Numbered from the stretch's first letter, positions 33,492-43,435 are shown. The stretch: 64,000 nt of DNA from Desulfovibrio sp. Huiquan2017 (GCF_017351175.1 NZ_JAFMPN010000009.1:125675-189674); one strand, 5' to 3'. The notes: a model not told the origin generated them from the sequence alone. Numbers and translations are program-made.

Positions 33492-34409
33492 CTAGTCCAG
33501 TTGCTCAAGATAGGAAAAGGCGGCGGTGGCGGCGGTCGCCCCGTCGCCCACGGCGGAAGCCACCTGACGGCACATCTTCGCCCGGATGTCGCCGGCGGCG
33601 AAGATGCCCGGCACGTTGGTGCGCATCTCGACATCGGTGATCACGCCGTTGCGCTCCATCTCGATATCCCCGGGTACGAAGTCGATGATCGGCTCGAACC
33701 CGATGAAGATGAAGACGCCGTCGAGTTCGAGCCTGGACTGTTCGCCGCTCTCGACATTACGCAGGGCCAGGGACTCCACGTCGCTCTCACCCAGGATCTC
33801 CTCCACCACGGTATTGCGGATGATCTCGATCTTCTGGTTGGTGAAGCACTTATCCTGATAGCAGACCTGGCCACGGAAGTCCTGCCGCCGGTGAATCAGA
33901 TAGACCTTGTTCACTAGGCGGGACAGGTACAGGGCCTCTTCGAGGGCGGAGTTGCCGCCGCCGACGACGGCCACATTCCGGCCTCGAAAAAAGTTGCCGT
34001 CACACAGGGCGCAATAGGAGACGCCCCGCCCGATCAGGCGGTCCTCGCCGGGCACGCCGAGCTTGCGGTAGCGGGAGCCGGTGGCCAGAACCACGGCCTT
34101 GCCCCGAATCTCCTGGTCGCCCACCGTGACGGTGTGCCAGGGCGCACCGACCTTGATGGAGCGGACCTCGTCGTTGATCCGGTGCAGATCGTAATCCTCA
34201 AGGTGGTCGGCGAATTTGTCCGCCAATTCCCACCCCTGGAGCCCCTTGGGAAAACCGGGATAATTCTCGATCTCCGAGGTCATCAGAACCTGCCCGCCGG
34301 GGGACAGTTTCTCGACCATGGCGGTTTTCACTCCGGCCCGTAAAAGATAAAGGGCAGCCGTCATTCCTGCCGGGCCGCCCCCTATGACTACGGCGTCATA
34401 AGTTTCCAT
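33492..34409 (-). CDS. trxB: Thioredoxin reductase
   Basis: 305 residues. FAD/NADPH flavoprotein reducing thioredoxin. The FAD-binding motif GGGPAGMTAALYLLRAG is at about 10-26, the redox-active CxxC is CALC (in GVSYCALCDGNFF), and an NADPH motif GGGNSALEEALYL follows. The C-terminus has GIFAAGDIRAK. The Thr of the usual CATC is Leu here. The start is 3 nt past the trxA stop, so the two are translationally coupled. Confidence 0.95.
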   Translation of the reverse strand: METYDAVVIGGGPAGMTAALYLLRAGVKTAMVEKLSPGGQVLMTSEIENYPGFPKGLQGWELADKFADHLEDYDLHRINDEVRSIKVGAPWHTVTVGDQEIRGKAVVLATGSRYRKLGVPGEDRLIGRGVSYCALCDGNFFRGRNVAVVGGGNSALEEALYLSRLVNKVYLIHRRQDFRGQVCYQDKCFTNQKIEIIRNTVVEEILGESDVESLALRNVESGEQSRLELDGVFIFIGFEPIIDFVPGDIEMERNGVITDVEMRTNVPGIFAAGDIRAKMCRQVASAVGDGATAATAAFSYLEQLD

Positions 34410-34412
34410 GAA

Positions 34413-34733
34413 TTACAGCGCCTTTTTCTTGATCATTTCCTTAATGCTGCTCTTGGAAACCGCACCGGTGGACTGATCAAGCACTTCGCCGTCCTTGAAC
34501 AGGATCAAGGTGGGGATGGCGCGAATGCCATACTTGCCCGGCGTAGCGGAGTTTTCGTCAACGTTCATCTTGACGATCTTGATCTGACCCTCGAATTCCT
34601 CGGCCAGTTCATCGATAACGGGCCCCATGGCGCGGCAGGGACCGCACCAAGGCGCCCAGAAGTCGATAAGGACCGGGATGTCGCTCTGCAGAACGTCCTG
34701 CTCAAAAGTACCGTCGGTAATCTGATTCGCCAT
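34413..34733 (-). CDS. trxA: Thioredoxin
   Basis: 106 residues. Active site WAPWCGPCR at about residues 27-35, cis-proline in IPTLILFKDG. The ATG at 34733 follows AAAGGAG-like sequence and is the family-normal start. It is first in a minus-strand run trxA-trxB-bamD-unknown-EF-G-DUF2062 and has a recognisable promoter at 34832-34861. Confidence 0.97.
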   Translation of the reverse strand: MANQITDGTFEQDVLQSDIPVLIDFWAPWCGPCRAMGPVIDELAEEFEGQIKIVKMNVDENSATPGKYGIRAIPTLILFKDGEVLDQSTGAVSKSSIKEMIKKKAL

Positions 34734-34831
34734 GAAATTCTCCTTTTTTTGCTCGGCCGGAGGCCAGCGTATTCTCATGGTCCGGCAAGGCCGGGGCGGC
34801 GCCACGCCGCAATTGTTTTCGCAATTTATTT

Positions 34832-34861
34832 AAAATAGGTCCGCATGTACCCTACTGTCAA
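34832..34861 (-). promoter_or_regulatory. Sigma-70-type promoter of trxA
   Basis: Minus-strand TTGACA (34861-34856), 18-nt spacer and TATTTT (34837-34832), about 100 nt before the trxA start. Confidence 0.6.
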
Positions 34862-34887
34862 GGAGTGCCCGGAATTTTCATGTCCCG

Positions 34888-35970
34888 TCACCCCTTTGGG
34901 GCCGCCCGTTCCCAGTCCAGCGGAACGATACGCCCCCGGGGTATGGCCTCAAGATCGAGTCCATGTCGGCACCCCGCCTTGGCGAGCAGCCAGCCCGCAT
35001 GGGCGATCATGGCCCCGTTGTCCGTGCACAGGGACAGGCTCGGCAGGGTCAATGCCAACCCATGCCCGTCGGCCACGGTGCGCATGGCCTCGCGGACGCC
35101 CGTATTGGCGGCCACCCCTCCAGCCACGATCAGACTCCGGACCGCCCCTACCCGCTTCAATGCGCGTTCCACCTTGATGCGCAGCGTGTCGGCCACGGCC
35201 CAGTTGAACGAGGCGCAAACCCGGGCCAGGGCGGCCCGCCGTTCTCCCGGCAGATCGGCCACGGCCTGCGGATCGGCCATGGTTTCAAAAACCAGCTCAG
35301 GATGGTCGGCCACATGATTGGCCACGGCGGTCTTGAGTCCGCTGAAACTGAAATCCAAAGTGGGATTGTCGATGTAGGGCCGGGGGAACAGGCCCGTATC
35401 CGGCTCTGCCTCCCGTGCCAGATCGTCGATAAATCGTCCGCCGGGATAGGGAAAATTCAGCATCTTGGCGGTCTTGTCAAAGGCCTCCCCGGCGGCGTCG
35501 TCCAGCGTCCGGCCGAGCAGTTCGAACTCCGTCGGCGACTGGATCAGGTAGGTATGGGTGTGCCCGCCCGAAACAAGCAGCCCCAGGGCCGGGAAACGAA
35601 GCTCCCCTTCCAGCCCCGGCGCGAGCAAGTGCGCCCAGAGATGATTGACCCCGATCAGGTCCGTTCCGGAGGCCAGGCAAAGCCCCTTGGCGAAGCTCAC
35701 GCCCACCAGCAGACTGCCGAGCAGCCCCGGGCCACGCGCCACCGCCACGCCGTCCAGGTCCTCGGCGCGCAGGCCGGTCGCGTCCATAAGCTGACGATAG
35801 AGCCGGGGCAGAACCCGCAGATGCTCCCGGGAGGCGATTTCCGGAACCACGCCGCCAAACAGGGCGTGGGTGTCCACCTGGGTGGCCAGCCGTTCGCCCA
35901 GCAAACGGCCGTCCTCCACCAGCGCCACGGCGGTTTCGTCACAGGAGGTCTCGATGCCGAGGATGCGCAT
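34888..35970 (-). CDS. tsaD: tRNA N6-adenosine threonylcarbamoyltransferase
   Basis: 360 residues. Transfers the threonylcarbamoyl group to A37 of ANN-decoding tRNAs with TsaB/TsaE. N-terminal [15 protein letters not shown], metal-binding HLWAH (in [13 protein letters not shown]) and [12 protein letters not shown] are all present. Its start overlaps the fbp stop by one nucleotide (TGATG), indicating translational coupling. Confidence 0.97.
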   Translation of the reverse strand: MRILGIETSCDETAVALVEDGRLLGERLATQVDTHALFGGVVPEIASREHLRVLPRLYRQLMDATGLRAEDLDGVAVARGPGLLGSLLVGVSFAKGLCLASGTDLIGVNHLWAHLLAPGLEGELRFPALGLLVSGGHTHTYLIQSPTEFELLGRTLDDAAGEAFDKTAKMLNFPYPGGRFIDDLAREAEPDTGLFPRPYIDNPTLDFSFSGLKTAVANHVADHPELVFETMADPQAVADLPGERRAALARVCASFNWAVADTLRIKVERALKRVGAVRSLIVAGGVAANTGVREAMRTVADGHGLALTLPSLSLCTDNGAMIAHAGWLLAKAGCRHGLDLEAIPRGRIVPLDWERAAPKG

Positions 35971-37001
35971 CAGCGGTTCTTTTTTCTCCGCGATTCGGAT
36001 TCATAGATTTCCTGGACGACCCGGACGTCGTTGCGCGAGCCGCAGAAAAAGGGAATGCGCTGGTGCAGATGGTCGGGCTCGATGTCCAAGACCCGGTTAT
36101 GGCCGTCGATGGCCAGGCCGCCCGCCTGCTCCACGAGAAAGGCCATGGGGTTGCACTCGCAGAGCAGCCGCAGCTTGCCCGAAGGCTTCTTGGGATCACG
36201 CAGGTCGGCGGGATACAGGAAGATGCCGCCGTAGAGGAGATTACGGTGGAAATCGGCCACCAGAGAACCGATGTACCGGCCCGAGTATGGCTTGCGCAGG
36301 GCGTTCTGAGGCGATTTGAAATAGGCCAGGACCTGCTTGGTATGGCGGTCCCAGTACCGCTCGTATCCCTCGTTGACAGAGTATATCTTGCCCTGTTCCG
36401 GGATGCGGATGTTGGGATGCGAAAGCAAAAACTCGCCCACGCTCGGATCCAGGGTGAAGCCATGCACGCCGTCGCCGCAGGTGAAGACCAGCATGGTCGA
36501 GGAGCCGTAGAGCACATAGCCGGCGGCTACCTGTTCGCAGCCCTTCTGGAGCACGTCGCTGGACATGAGCGCGGCGGCCGGGTCGCTCTTGCGTTTGAAA
36601 ATGGAAAAAATGGTCCCGATATTGACGTTGACGTCAATATTCGAAGAGCCGTCCAGGGGGTCGAAGATGATGATGTATTCGCCGCGCGGCAGGGACTCGG
36701 GCACCTCGATGATGTCCGCGTTCTCCTCGCTGGCCATGGCGCAGAGCACGCCCGACCGGGCCAGCCGATGGATCAGGATGCGATTGGCGTATTCGTCGAG
36801 CTTCTTGACTTCCTCGCCCTGGACGTTGATGTCGCCCGTGAAGCCGAGGATGTCCACCAGCCCCGCCTTGTTCACGGCGCGGCCGATGATCTTGGCGGAC
36901 AGGACGAGTTCGTTGAAAAGCCGCGTAAATTGGCCGGTTGCTCCCGGCACCATCTTCTGGTGCAGGAGGATGTGCTCGGTGACGGTTACCTGCTGCGGCA
37001 T
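35970..37001 (-). CDS. fbp: Fructose-1,6-bisphosphatase class I
   Basis: 343 residues. Gluconeogenic hydrolysis of fructose 1,6-bisphosphate. The metal-binding motif [20 protein letters not shown] (about 112-131) and [20 protein letters not shown] are diagnostic. ATG 37001 ([10 protein letters not shown]) matches the family. It precedes and overlaps tsaD, and follows a lipoprotein gene by 29 nt. Confidence 0.97.
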   Translation of the reverse strand: MPQQVTVTEHILLHQKMVPGATGQFTRLFNELVLSAKIIGRAVNKAGLVDILGFTGDINVQGEEVKKLDEYANRILIHRLARSGVLCAMASEENADIIEVPESLPRGEYIIIFDPLDGSSNIDVNVNIGTIFSIFKRKSDPAAALMSSDVLQKGCEQVAAGYVLYGSSTMLVFTCGDGVHGFTLDPSVGEFLLSHPNIRIPEQGKIYSVNEGYERYWDRHTKQVLAYFKSPQNALRKPYSGRYIGSLVADFHRNLLYGGIFLYPADLRDPKKPSGKLRLLCECNPMAFLVEQAGGLAIDGHNRVLDIEPDHLHQRIPFFCGSRNDVRVVQEIYESESRRKKNR

Positions 37002-37030
37002 CTGTTTACCCTCTCGGTTGTTATGCGCGC

Positions 37031-37819
37031 TCAAAACGGCCACCAGCTTCCCTCAGCTTTGGGGTCCACGCTCTCTGTGGCGTACACATACTGGTCCTTG
37101 CCCACATACCGTGTCAGCCAGGTGTAATATCGGTTGCCCACCTGGACCTGCCCGTGGACCTCGCTCTTGAGGATGTCTTCCCAATCCACGGCCAGCATGG
37201 CCTTCTTGTCCACGTCCGCACCCAGGGTCCAGACGTTGTGGCCCGGATGGATGACGATCAGGGCCGTGGGATCCGGGCACAGGCGCAGGAGCGAACGGGG
37301 GTCGAAGCCCACACCGATCAGGCCGCCGAACTTGATGTCCTCGAAATAGGGCCGCCCGATGTACATCTCCGGGCCGAGGTCGGAATAGTCCACCACGGTC
37401 AACAGGCTGACCTCGCGCCAGACGCCCTCGAAGACCAACGGCTTGCTGATGCGCTTCACCGGCAATTCGGGCTGCATGAAAATGATGGTCCCCTCTTCAT
37501 CCGTGACCAAAACCCGATCCACCCACGGGAAGCGGGCCATGAGCAGGTCGAGCCAGTCGACGCCGGGCATGGTGTCCGTGTCGTCCACGAAACGGATCAG
37601 CGAAGTCAGCGGACCGTCAACCGGGGAGATAAGCTTGGCCAGCTTCTCCTGGTTGGGATTGGTGAATTGATAGCTGTCGGTATCAATGGTCGGCGGCGGA
37701 TCCACGAAGTCTCGCGTGGTCTGCCAGGTTTCCTTGGTGTATTCGGCGGTGGAATCCCACATACCGCAACCGCCGAGCAATGTCGCGACGGCCAGAATCG
37801 TCAAAAATAAATATCGCAT
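37031..37819 (-). CDS. Putative lipoprotein with a Cache-like region
   Basis: 262 residues. Signal peptide with lipobox ATLLGGC (Cys about 18). The mature protein contains [16 protein letters not shown] and [21 protein letters not shown], reminiscent of Cache/PDC sensor folds, then a tryptophan-rich C-terminus (SWWPF). Function unknown; it may bind a small ligand at the membrane. ATG 37819 is chosen over ATG 37837 because it opens directly into the signal peptide. It lies 60 nt downstream of the TPR gene. Confidence 0.75.
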   Translation of the reverse strand: MRYLFLTILAVATLLGGCGMWDSTAEYTKETWQTTRDFVDPPPTIDTDSYQFTNPNQEKLAKLISPVDGPLTSLIRFVDDTDTMPGVDWLDLLMARFPWVDRVLVTDEEGTIIFMQPELPVKRISKPLVFEGVWREVSLLTVVDYSDLGPEMYIGRPYFEDIKFGGLIGVGFDPRSLLRLCPDPTALIVIHPGHNVWTLGADVDKKAMLAVDWEDILKSEVHGQVQVGNRYYTWLTRYVGKDQYVYATESVDPKAEGSWWPF

Positions 37820-37879
37820 ATTCCCGCTTTCGTGCATGACCGCTCCGCACCTCGGCGCGGACGTCCATTGCTGGTTTGC

Positions 37880-38671
37880 CTAACCTTGGACTCGGGCTTC
37901 GAATCTGGAAGCCAGGGTTTCGAGGGTGCTGATCAGCCGGTTCTTGGCATGAACGCTGAAGGCGTCCGCTTCCTCGCCCGGCCCGTTGCCGTCCCGGCGG
38001 TGCTCCAACTGGACGATTCGGTCGCGCAGTTCGGCGCGCCGCTCGTCGGACACGGTTGATTGCAACAAATCCCGATAGATTTCAAGTGCCCCTTCCACAT
38101 CGCCCTGAGATGCGAGCAGGTCGGCCATGGTCTTGGTCCGGAAAGATCCCGTGCCGGGCCGGAAGTCGCGGCGCTCGCCGTCGTCGTCATCGTAACGCCG
38201 GTCTACCTCTGGCAGCCTGAAGGGCGGCGGGCAGTCCACCGGGGGCGGCAGGGGCGCGCCCACCAGTCGATCGGCCAAGGTGCCGATGCCTTCAAAGACC
38301 ACGTCGGTCCACTTGATGACATCGCCGGAAAGGTTGGAGGCGACCAGCATCAGGAAGACGGCCAGGTCGCGCTGTTCCGGGGGCAAGCTCCGAGCCCAGC
38401 CGCGCCAGAAGGCGGGATAGTCCCGCAACGGGTTGATGACCCGCTCCAACTGCTCGTGGACCTCGGCCTCGCGGTCGAGTTCGGTCAACAGCTCCACCAG
38501 GAGCATGCGCGCCTCAAGGTAGTCGGGGTGTCTGTCCAGCCCCTGACGCAACGTCTTGACCGCGTCCTCCGGCTGTCCGTTCTCCACGAAGAGCTTGGCG
38601 AGAGGGAAAAAGACCCGGGAACCGGGTTCCAGGGAGAGAACTTCCTGATACCATTCAATTTTCTTGCACAT
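37880..38671 (-). CDS. Tetratricopeptide-repeat protein
   Basis: 263 residues with TPR-like helices in the N-terminal half (VFFPLAKLFVENGQPEDAVKTL; YLEARMLLVELLTELDREAEV) and one more near 195-215 (MADLLASQGDVEGALEIYRDLL). A Pro-rich, acidic linker (about 145-180) separates them. No signal peptide, so probably a cytoplasmic scaffold. ATG 38671 has GGAG 9 nt upstream and overlaps the end of the ftsB-like gene by 17 nt, suggesting coupled translation and perhaps a link to division. Confidence 0.8.
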   Translation of the reverse strand: MCKKIEWYQEVLSLEPGSRVFFPLAKLFVENGQPEDAVKTLRQGLDRHPDYLEARMLLVELLTELDREAEVHEQLERVINPLRDYPAFWRGWARSLPPEQRDLAVFLMLVASNLSGDVIKWTDVVFEGIGTLADRLVGAPLPPPVDCPPPFRLPEVDRRYDDDDGERRDFRPGTGSFRTKTMADLLASQGDVEGALEIYRDLLQSTVSDERRAELRDRIVQLEHRRDGNGPGEEADAFSVHAKNRLISTLETLASRFEARVQG

Positions 38672-38978
38672 CGACGGCGTCTCCGCGAGGTTGGCCCTTC
38701 TCATCCGGGAATATATATAACAGCTCGTCCTTCTTTACGAAATTCATTCTCTCTCGAATGACCTTCTCCTGGTAGGCCTTGTCCGACTTGAGCTTGCGAA
38801 TCTCCTGGCTCAGGTCCAGACTCCGGGTGTCCACCGCGTCGATCTTCTGTCGCAGAACCTCATACCGGTTCTTCAATTCCAGGTAGGCGAACACCCCCTG
38901 GTCGCTCCAGATCAACCGAGTCAACAGAAAAAGGTTGATGCAGACCAGCAGCACCGCGAATATCATTTTGCCGCGCAT
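38655..38978 (-). CDS. Septum formation initiator family protein (FtsB/DivIC-like)
   Basis: 107 residues. One N-terminal transmembrane helix (about 4-23) followed by a coiled coil (YLELKNRYEVLRQKIDAV to about 70), the layout of FtsB/DivIC, which bridges FtsL and FtsQ at the division site. The C-terminal LLYIFPDEKG is typical. Start ATG 38978 lies 2 nt after the preceding gene's stop. Confidence 0.88.
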   Translation of the reverse strand: MRGKMIFAVLLVCINLFLLTRLIWSDQGVFAYLELKNRYEVLRQKIDAVDTRSLDLSQEIRKLKSDKAYQEKVIRERMNFVKKDELLYIFPDEKGQPRGDAVDVQEN

Positions 38979-38980
38979 GG

Positions 38981-39259
38981 TTACTGTAGCCGACGCTCTG
39001 CCCTGGCACGGGGCTTACGGCGCGAGAGCGGTCCCTGCAACTCCCTGAGGAAATTCGACGTTGCCGTCTCGATGCGCTCCACATCCGACTCGCTCAACTC
39101 AACCTCGTCGATCCGTTCGAGGAACGACTTGAGCACGACGAATTCGTCCAGGAGGGAGTGGCCGTTTTCCAATTGCTCCAGCTGGGACTCGAGATCGAGA
39201 ATGGTCTGGAGGCAGTTGGTTATGCGGACAAGATGTTTGACCGAGCTGGAATCCGACAT
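38981..39259 (-). CDS. Hypothetical coiled-coil protein upstream of ftsB-like gene
   Basis: About 92 residues, acidic and helical (ILDLESQLEQLENGHSLLDE), ending in a basic tail (SRRKPRARAERRLQ). No motif recognised. ATG 39259 is preferred, with ATG 39265 as alternative. It is the first gene of the unit leading to the division and TPR genes. A C9 tract lies about 90 nt upstream. Confidence 0.7.
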   Translation of the reverse strand: MSDSSSVKHLVRITNCLQTILDLESQLEQLENGHSLLDEFVVLKSFLERIDEVELSESDVERIETATSNFLRELQGPLSRRKPRARAERRLQ

Positions 39260-39502
39260 AGGCATCTCTCAGAAATGTTTGTCTCTCTTCGCCTTGTAAC
39301 CTTTTTTTCGAGATCTTGTACAGTTATGCCATAGCAAAACTAGCATGTTACCCCCCCCCTGTCATCCCTGAATTTCCTTAATCCGAACGAGATGTTGCAA
39401 GGCAAACCGCAATGCGGTCCAGGCGGTTCTCGATTTTTTCTAGACTAGTCCGGCGCGACCGATCGGGCCCGCCTTTCGACGCGACCGGCCCGGCCTTCCC
39501 GG
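39260..39502. other. 243-nt intergenic region containing a C9 tract
   Basis: Holds a run of nine C (39351-39359) between pgsA and the coiled-coil gene. On the minus strand the tract lies upstream of an AT-richer stretch (39308-39350) that may contain the promoter of the coiled-coil/ftsB unit. No clear terminator for pgsA. Confidence 0.4.
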
Positions 39503-40093
39503 TCAGCCCTCTTCCGGAGTCCCGATCCACTTCCTGTAGAAATTGTACAGGTAGTGGCCGCCGGAAACCACGGTCAGGATGAGCGCGACGTACAACAGCA
39601 CAATTCCCGTGGGCCGGGGATCCCAACCAAAGAAGGGATAATGGAAGATCAGCATGCCCACGGCCAGGGCCTGACTCAGGGTCTTGGCCTTGCCCAGCCT
39701 GTCCGCGGCGATGACCTCGCCCTGCTCCGCAGCCACGGCGCGCATGCCCGTCACCGCCAACTCGCGGCAGATGATGATGATCACCACCCAGGCGGGCACG
39801 CCCCACCCCGGCCCGAGCCTGACCAGCATGATCAGGGCCGAGCCGATGAGCAGCTTGTCGGCCAGGGGGTCGAGGAACTTGCCCAAGTTGGTGATGGCGT
39901 TCTGACCCCGGGCGATCTTGCCGTCGAAATAGTCCGTGACGCAGGCCAGGAAATACAGGCCGAAGGCGAAGTAGGAACCAAATTTGAAGCCGAACCACAT
40001 CTCGAAGTAGAGCAGCAGCACGATGAAAGGCGCCGCCAGGATCCGGGCCATGGTCAGACAGTTGGGAAGATTGAAGACTTTTTTTCTATTCAT
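39503..40093 (-). CDS. pgsA: CDP-diacylglycerol--glycerol-3-phosphate 3-phosphatidyltransferase
   Basis: 196 residues. Makes phosphatidylglycerophosphate, the precursor of phosphatidylglycerol and cardiolipin. The CDP-alcohol phosphotransferase signature is complete: DYFDGKIAR, eight residues, GKFLDPLADK. About five membrane segments. It follows mrp by 10 nt. Its product pathway leads to the cls enzyme at 10.6-12 kb. Confidence 0.95.
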   Translation of the reverse strand: MNRKKVFNLPNCLTMARILAAPFIVLLLYFEMWFGFKFGSYFAFGLYFLACVTDYFDGKIARGQNAITNLGKFLDPLADKLLIGSALIMLVRLGPGWGVPAWVVIIIICRELAVTGMRAVAAEQGEVIAADRLGKAKTLSQALAVGMLIFHYPFFGWDPRPTGIVLLYVALILTVVSGGHYLYNFYRKWIGTPEEG

Positions 40094-40103
40094 CGTTCCC
40101 GCC

Positions 40104-40991
40104 TTAGGTATTTGTTGTCGAGGCCGCCTCTAGGCTATTCTGGGCAGCCGCCGCGATCGTGTCCGCCAGTTCGATGAATGCGCGTTTGGCGAAGGATTCG
40201 TCTTCCAGAAGGACCACCGGAGTACCCAGGTCCCCCGCCACCACTGTGGCCGGGTCCAGCGGGATGGCGCCGAGGAAGTCCAGGCCGTACTTCTCGGCCA
40301 GGGCTTTGCCTCCGCCCTTTTTGAACAGGTCGATGGACTGGTGGCAGTGCGGGCAGATCAGTCCGCTCATGTTCTCCACCACGCCGAGGATCGGGGCCTT
40401 GGCGTACTGAAGGAAATTGATGGACTTGCGCACGTCGGACAGAGAAACCTCCTGAGGCGTGGTCACCACCACGGACAGAGCATCCGGGATGGTCTTGAGC
40501 ACGGTCATGGGCTCATCGCCGGTGCCCGGAGGGGAGTCGACCACCAGAAAATCCAGTTCGCCCCACTGCACGTCGGAGATGAACTGGCGGATGGCCGAGG
40601 TTTTCATGGGACCGCGCCAGAGCACGGCCTGATCCGGATCCTTGAGCAGGGACTCCATGGAAACCACGTGGAGATTCTCGTTGTATTCCTTGGGAAGGAT
40701 CAGGGACCCCCGGTCGATGTCCAGGGTGCCGGAGATGCCCAGCAGGGTCGGGACCGAGGGGCCGTGGATGTCCACGTCCAGCAGGCCGACCTTGTAGCCC
40801 TTGGCGGCCAGGGCCGCGGCCACGTTGACCGAAACCGAGCTTTTGCCGACCCCGCCCTTGCCGCTCATGATGAACAGCTTGTACTTGATCTTTTCCAGGG
40901 TGGACTTGATCATCTCATCCTGGATTTTCATCTTGGCGCTTGCCTTGCCGTCGCCCCCGCCGCCGCAGGAACCCGAACTGCACTCACTCAT
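40104..40991 (-). CDS. mrp: Mrp/NBP35 family iron-sulfur carrier ATPase
   Basis: 295 residues. P-loop ATPase that carries and transfers Fe-S clusters. A cysteine-containing N-terminal tail (SECSSGSCGGGG) precedes the deviant Walker A motif SGKGGVGKSSVSVNVAAAL at about 42-60. DVDIHGPSVPTLLG and a C-terminal CPHC (in LICPHCHQS) are present for cluster binding. ATG 40991 is chosen; the longer frame to 41177 overlaps DUF368. Confidence 0.93.
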   Translation of the reverse strand: MSECSSGSCGGGGDGKASAKMKIQDEMIKSTLEKIKYKLFIMSGKGGVGKSSVSVNVAAALAAKGYKVGLLDVDIHGPSVPTLLGISGTLDIDRGSLILPKEYNENLHVVSMESLLKDPDQAVLWRGPMKTSAIRQFISDVQWGELDFLVVDSPPGTGDEPMTVLKTIPDALSVVVTTPQEVSLSDVRKSINFLQYAKAPILGVVENMSGLICPHCHQSIDLFKKGGGKALAEKYGLDFLGAIPLDPATVVAGDLGTPVVLLEDESFAKRAFIELADTIAAAAQNSLEAASTTNT

Positions 40992-41037
40992 ATCTTCTTC
41001 TCGCTTTATCGCTTTCTCCCGCAAAGGAGACCCTATT

Positions 41038-41994
41038 TCATTGCGTGCGGTCGGACAACCGCTCCAAAACACACACGGCGAGCACGCCCGCCGCGAACAA
41101 CCCCAGGGCCAGGACAACGTCCCAACTGAATCCGTCGGGGAAGACGTTCTGCGCGCGCAGCACGTGCATCTTCCCACGAATGACCGTGGATTCCAAGACT
41201 TCTTTCCAGGGCCAGACTTTTCGCAACGCCCCGATCATGAACCCGGTCAACACGCTCACCGTGGCGGCGTGCCACCGGGCGAGCAGAAAATGCAACACCC
41301 TGGAAAAAAAGACGATGCCCACCACCGCTCCCGCCGCGAAAGTCGAAATGACCACAAAGTTGTCCCACAGGAACGGATTCTTGAGGGTCCGGGTCACGTA
41401 TTCATACTTACCGAGCATGAGCAGCAGGAAGGCCCCGCTGATGCCCGGCAGGATCATGGCGCAGATGGCGATGGCCCCGCACAGAAAGATGAAAGCCGAG
41501 GTTTCCGGCGTGGACACGGGAATCATGCCCACCAGCAGATAGCTGCCCGCCGCCCCCAGCAGGACGAAGCCCAGGTTGATCGCGTTCAGGGGTTTGATTT
41601 CCCGCCCAACCACAAAGATGGAAGCCGTGACGAGCCCGAAAAACAGGGACCAGATCTCCACCGGGCGGTTGTTGAGCATGTAGTTCATGACCCCGGCCAT
41701 GGTCACCACGGCGGTGAGGATGCCGAAGAGCAGACAGGCCAGAAAGCGCAAATGCACCTCGGCCAGCGCACCGGTCAGGTCCAGGCGCAACAGCCGGCGT
41801 ACGAACAGCACGTCGAAGGATCGGATGGCATCCACCAATTGGGCATAGATGCCGGTGATGAAGGCGATGGTCCCGCCGGATACGCCGGGGATGATGTCCG
41901 CCCCGCCCATGCACAGTCCCTTGAGCCAGAGCAGTGCGGCCTCGCGCGGGGTGCGCGGCCCGGGGCTGGCCATGAAGGCCGCCCGGAAGGTCAT
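41038..41994 (-). CDS. DUF368 family polyprenyl-phosphate transporter
   Basis: 318 residues with about eight hydrophobic segments. DUF368 proteins have been implicated in recycling undecaprenyl phosphate across the inner membrane. The conserved GLCMGGADIIPGVSGGTIAFI segment (seen near 25-45 in two parts) and ILPGISGAFLLLMLG are diagnostic repeats. The start is uncertain; ATG 41994 avoids overlap with pcm (stop 42014). It lies between pcm and mrp. Confidence 0.85.
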   Translation of the reverse strand: MTFRAAFMASPGPRTPREAALLWLKGLCMGGADIIPGVSGGTIAFITGIYAQLVDAIRSFDVLFVRRLLRLDLTGALAEVHLRFLACLLFGILTAVVTMAGVMNYMLNNRPVEIWSLFFGLVTASIFVVGREIKPLNAINLGFVLLGAAGSYLLVGMIPVSTPETSAFIFLCGAIAICAMILPGISGAFLLLMLGKYEYVTRTLKNPFLWDNFVVISTFAAGAVVGIVFFSRVLHFLLARWHAATVSVLTGFMIGALRKVWPWKEVLESTVIRGKMHVLRAQNVFPDGFSWDVVLALGLFAAGVLAVCVLERLSDRTQ

Positions 41995-42013
41995 CCGTCC
42001 GTCTCCATCCGCC

Positions 42014-42655
42014 CTACCAGCCATGGCTGCCCACCAGATCGACAAAGGCCACGCCGCCCCTGTCCTCGCGAGTAACCCGGCCGTCCTTCTTCTCCACCAG
42101 GATCAGACTCTGGTTGCGCCGGGACGCACCCACCGGAATGAGCATACGGCCGGGATCGGCCAGTTGGTCCACCAGCGGAGCGGGCACTTCGGGACCGCCC
42201 GCCGTGACGATGATCCGGTCGAAGGGCGCTTCGCCGGGCCAGCCCATGGTCCCGTCGTCCAGCTTGAGCTTGACCGAAAACATGCGCATATCCATGAACC
42301 GCTTGCGCGCGGCGTGAAAAAGCTTCTTGATGCGCTCCACGGTGTAGACCTCGGCCCCCATCTGGGCCAAAACCGCCGCCTGGTAGCCGGACCCGGTGCC
42401 GATTTCGAGCACCTTCATGCCCGGCTCCACCTGCAGAAGCTCCGACATGAGCGCCACTATGTAGGGCTGGGAGATGGTCTGCCCTTCGCCGATGGGCAAC
42501 GGCCCGTCGCTGTAGGCCTTGTAGGCCAGGGCCTCTTCCACGAACAAATGGCGCGGCAGTTCGCGCATGGCCGCAAGCACGCGCTCGTCCGTCACGCCGC
42601 GTGCCTGAATCTGGTCGCGCACCATGCGCTCCCTGAGCCTTACCGGATCAACCAT
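42014..42655 (-). CDS. pcm: Protein-L-isoaspartate O-methyltransferase
   Basis: 213 residues. Repairs isoaspartyl residues with S-adenosylmethionine. SAM motif [19 protein letters not shown] and the substrate segment [15 protein letters not shown] are clear, and the C-terminal [19 protein letters not shown] is typical. ATG 42655 has AGGAGA 5 nt upstream. It is divergent from the CBS gene. Confidence 0.95.
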   Translation of the reverse strand: MVDPVRLRERMVRDQIQARGVTDERVLAAMRELPRHLFVEEALAYKAYSDGPLPIGEGQTISQPYIVALMSELLQVEPGMKVLEIGTGSGYQAAVLAQMGAEVYTVERIKKLFHAARKRFMDMRMFSVKLKLDDGTMGWPGEAPFDRIIVTAGGPEVPAPLVDQLADPGRMLIPVGASRRNQSLILVEKKDGRVTREDRGGVAFVDLVGSHGW

Positions 42656-42822
42656 CGTCTCTCCTGGGAATACGGCGTTCCATGAACGAAAACACCTGCG
42701 GGATGCTGAACAGATTTTACCCGCCAAGTCAACTCGGGGGCTAAAGAATACCCGGAAAGGGAGCAGAAATCTTGACACATTTCCCGCATTGGCGGAAACT
42801 GAGGATAGATTCAGGAGGGCCT

Positions 42823-43254
42823 ATGCTGAAGGTAAGAGATCTCATGTCGTCGCCGGTTTTTTCCCTCAGGGAAAACGACTCGCTGCATAGCGCGCGGGAG
42901 CTCATGGACCTGCAGCGCATCCGGCACATTCCCATCGTCACCGTGGACAACGTCTTCACCGGGCTCATCACCCACCGGGACATCCTGTCCGCGACCATCT
43001 CCAAGCTGGCGGAACTTGACCCCGAAACCCAGAAGGAGATCGACGCGGGCATCCCCATCCACGAAATCATGCGCGCGGACGTCGTCTCGGTGACGCCCGA
43101 CATGTCCCTCAAGGAAGCCGCCCGGCTCCTGCTCAACCACAAATACGGCTGTCTGCCCGTGGTTGAAGGCGGCGGTCTGGTCGGCATCGTCACCGAAGCC
43201 GACTTCCTGCGCCTGACCATCAACCTCATGGAGGGGCTGGAGCAGGACGACTGA
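42823..43254 (+). CDS. CBS-domain protein
   Basis: 143 residues made of two CBS motifs (about 1-58 and 77-135), which bind adenosine nucleotides and usually regulate partners. Each repeat has the typical end (FTGLITHRDILSA; LVGIVTEADFLRL). ATG 42823 follows CAGGAGGGCCT, a strong ribosome-binding site. A TTGACA hexamer at 42772-42777 could be a -35, but no good -10 follows. Partner unknown. Confidence 0.9.
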   Translation: MLKVRDLMSSPVFSLRENDSLHSARELMDLQRIRHIPIVTVDNVFTGLITHRDILSATISKLAELDPETQKEIDAGIPIHEIMRADVVSVTPDMSLKEAARLLLNHKYGCLPVVEGGGLVGIVTEADFLRLTINLMEGLEQDD

Positions 43255-43435
43255 CGCCGTCCCGCCGGGATCCGCCTTTTCGCGAAAGCATCGAAAACGG
43301 CCCGCCCCCACGCCCTGGATTTTTCCCCTGACACTCCCCTGTCGCGCTTTCGGTGCGGGCTTTTGTCCTTCTTTCCTTGTGTCCGCTCTGGGAGTATTAT
43401 AGAAATAGTCTAGATTTAATCACATAGGAAGTACC

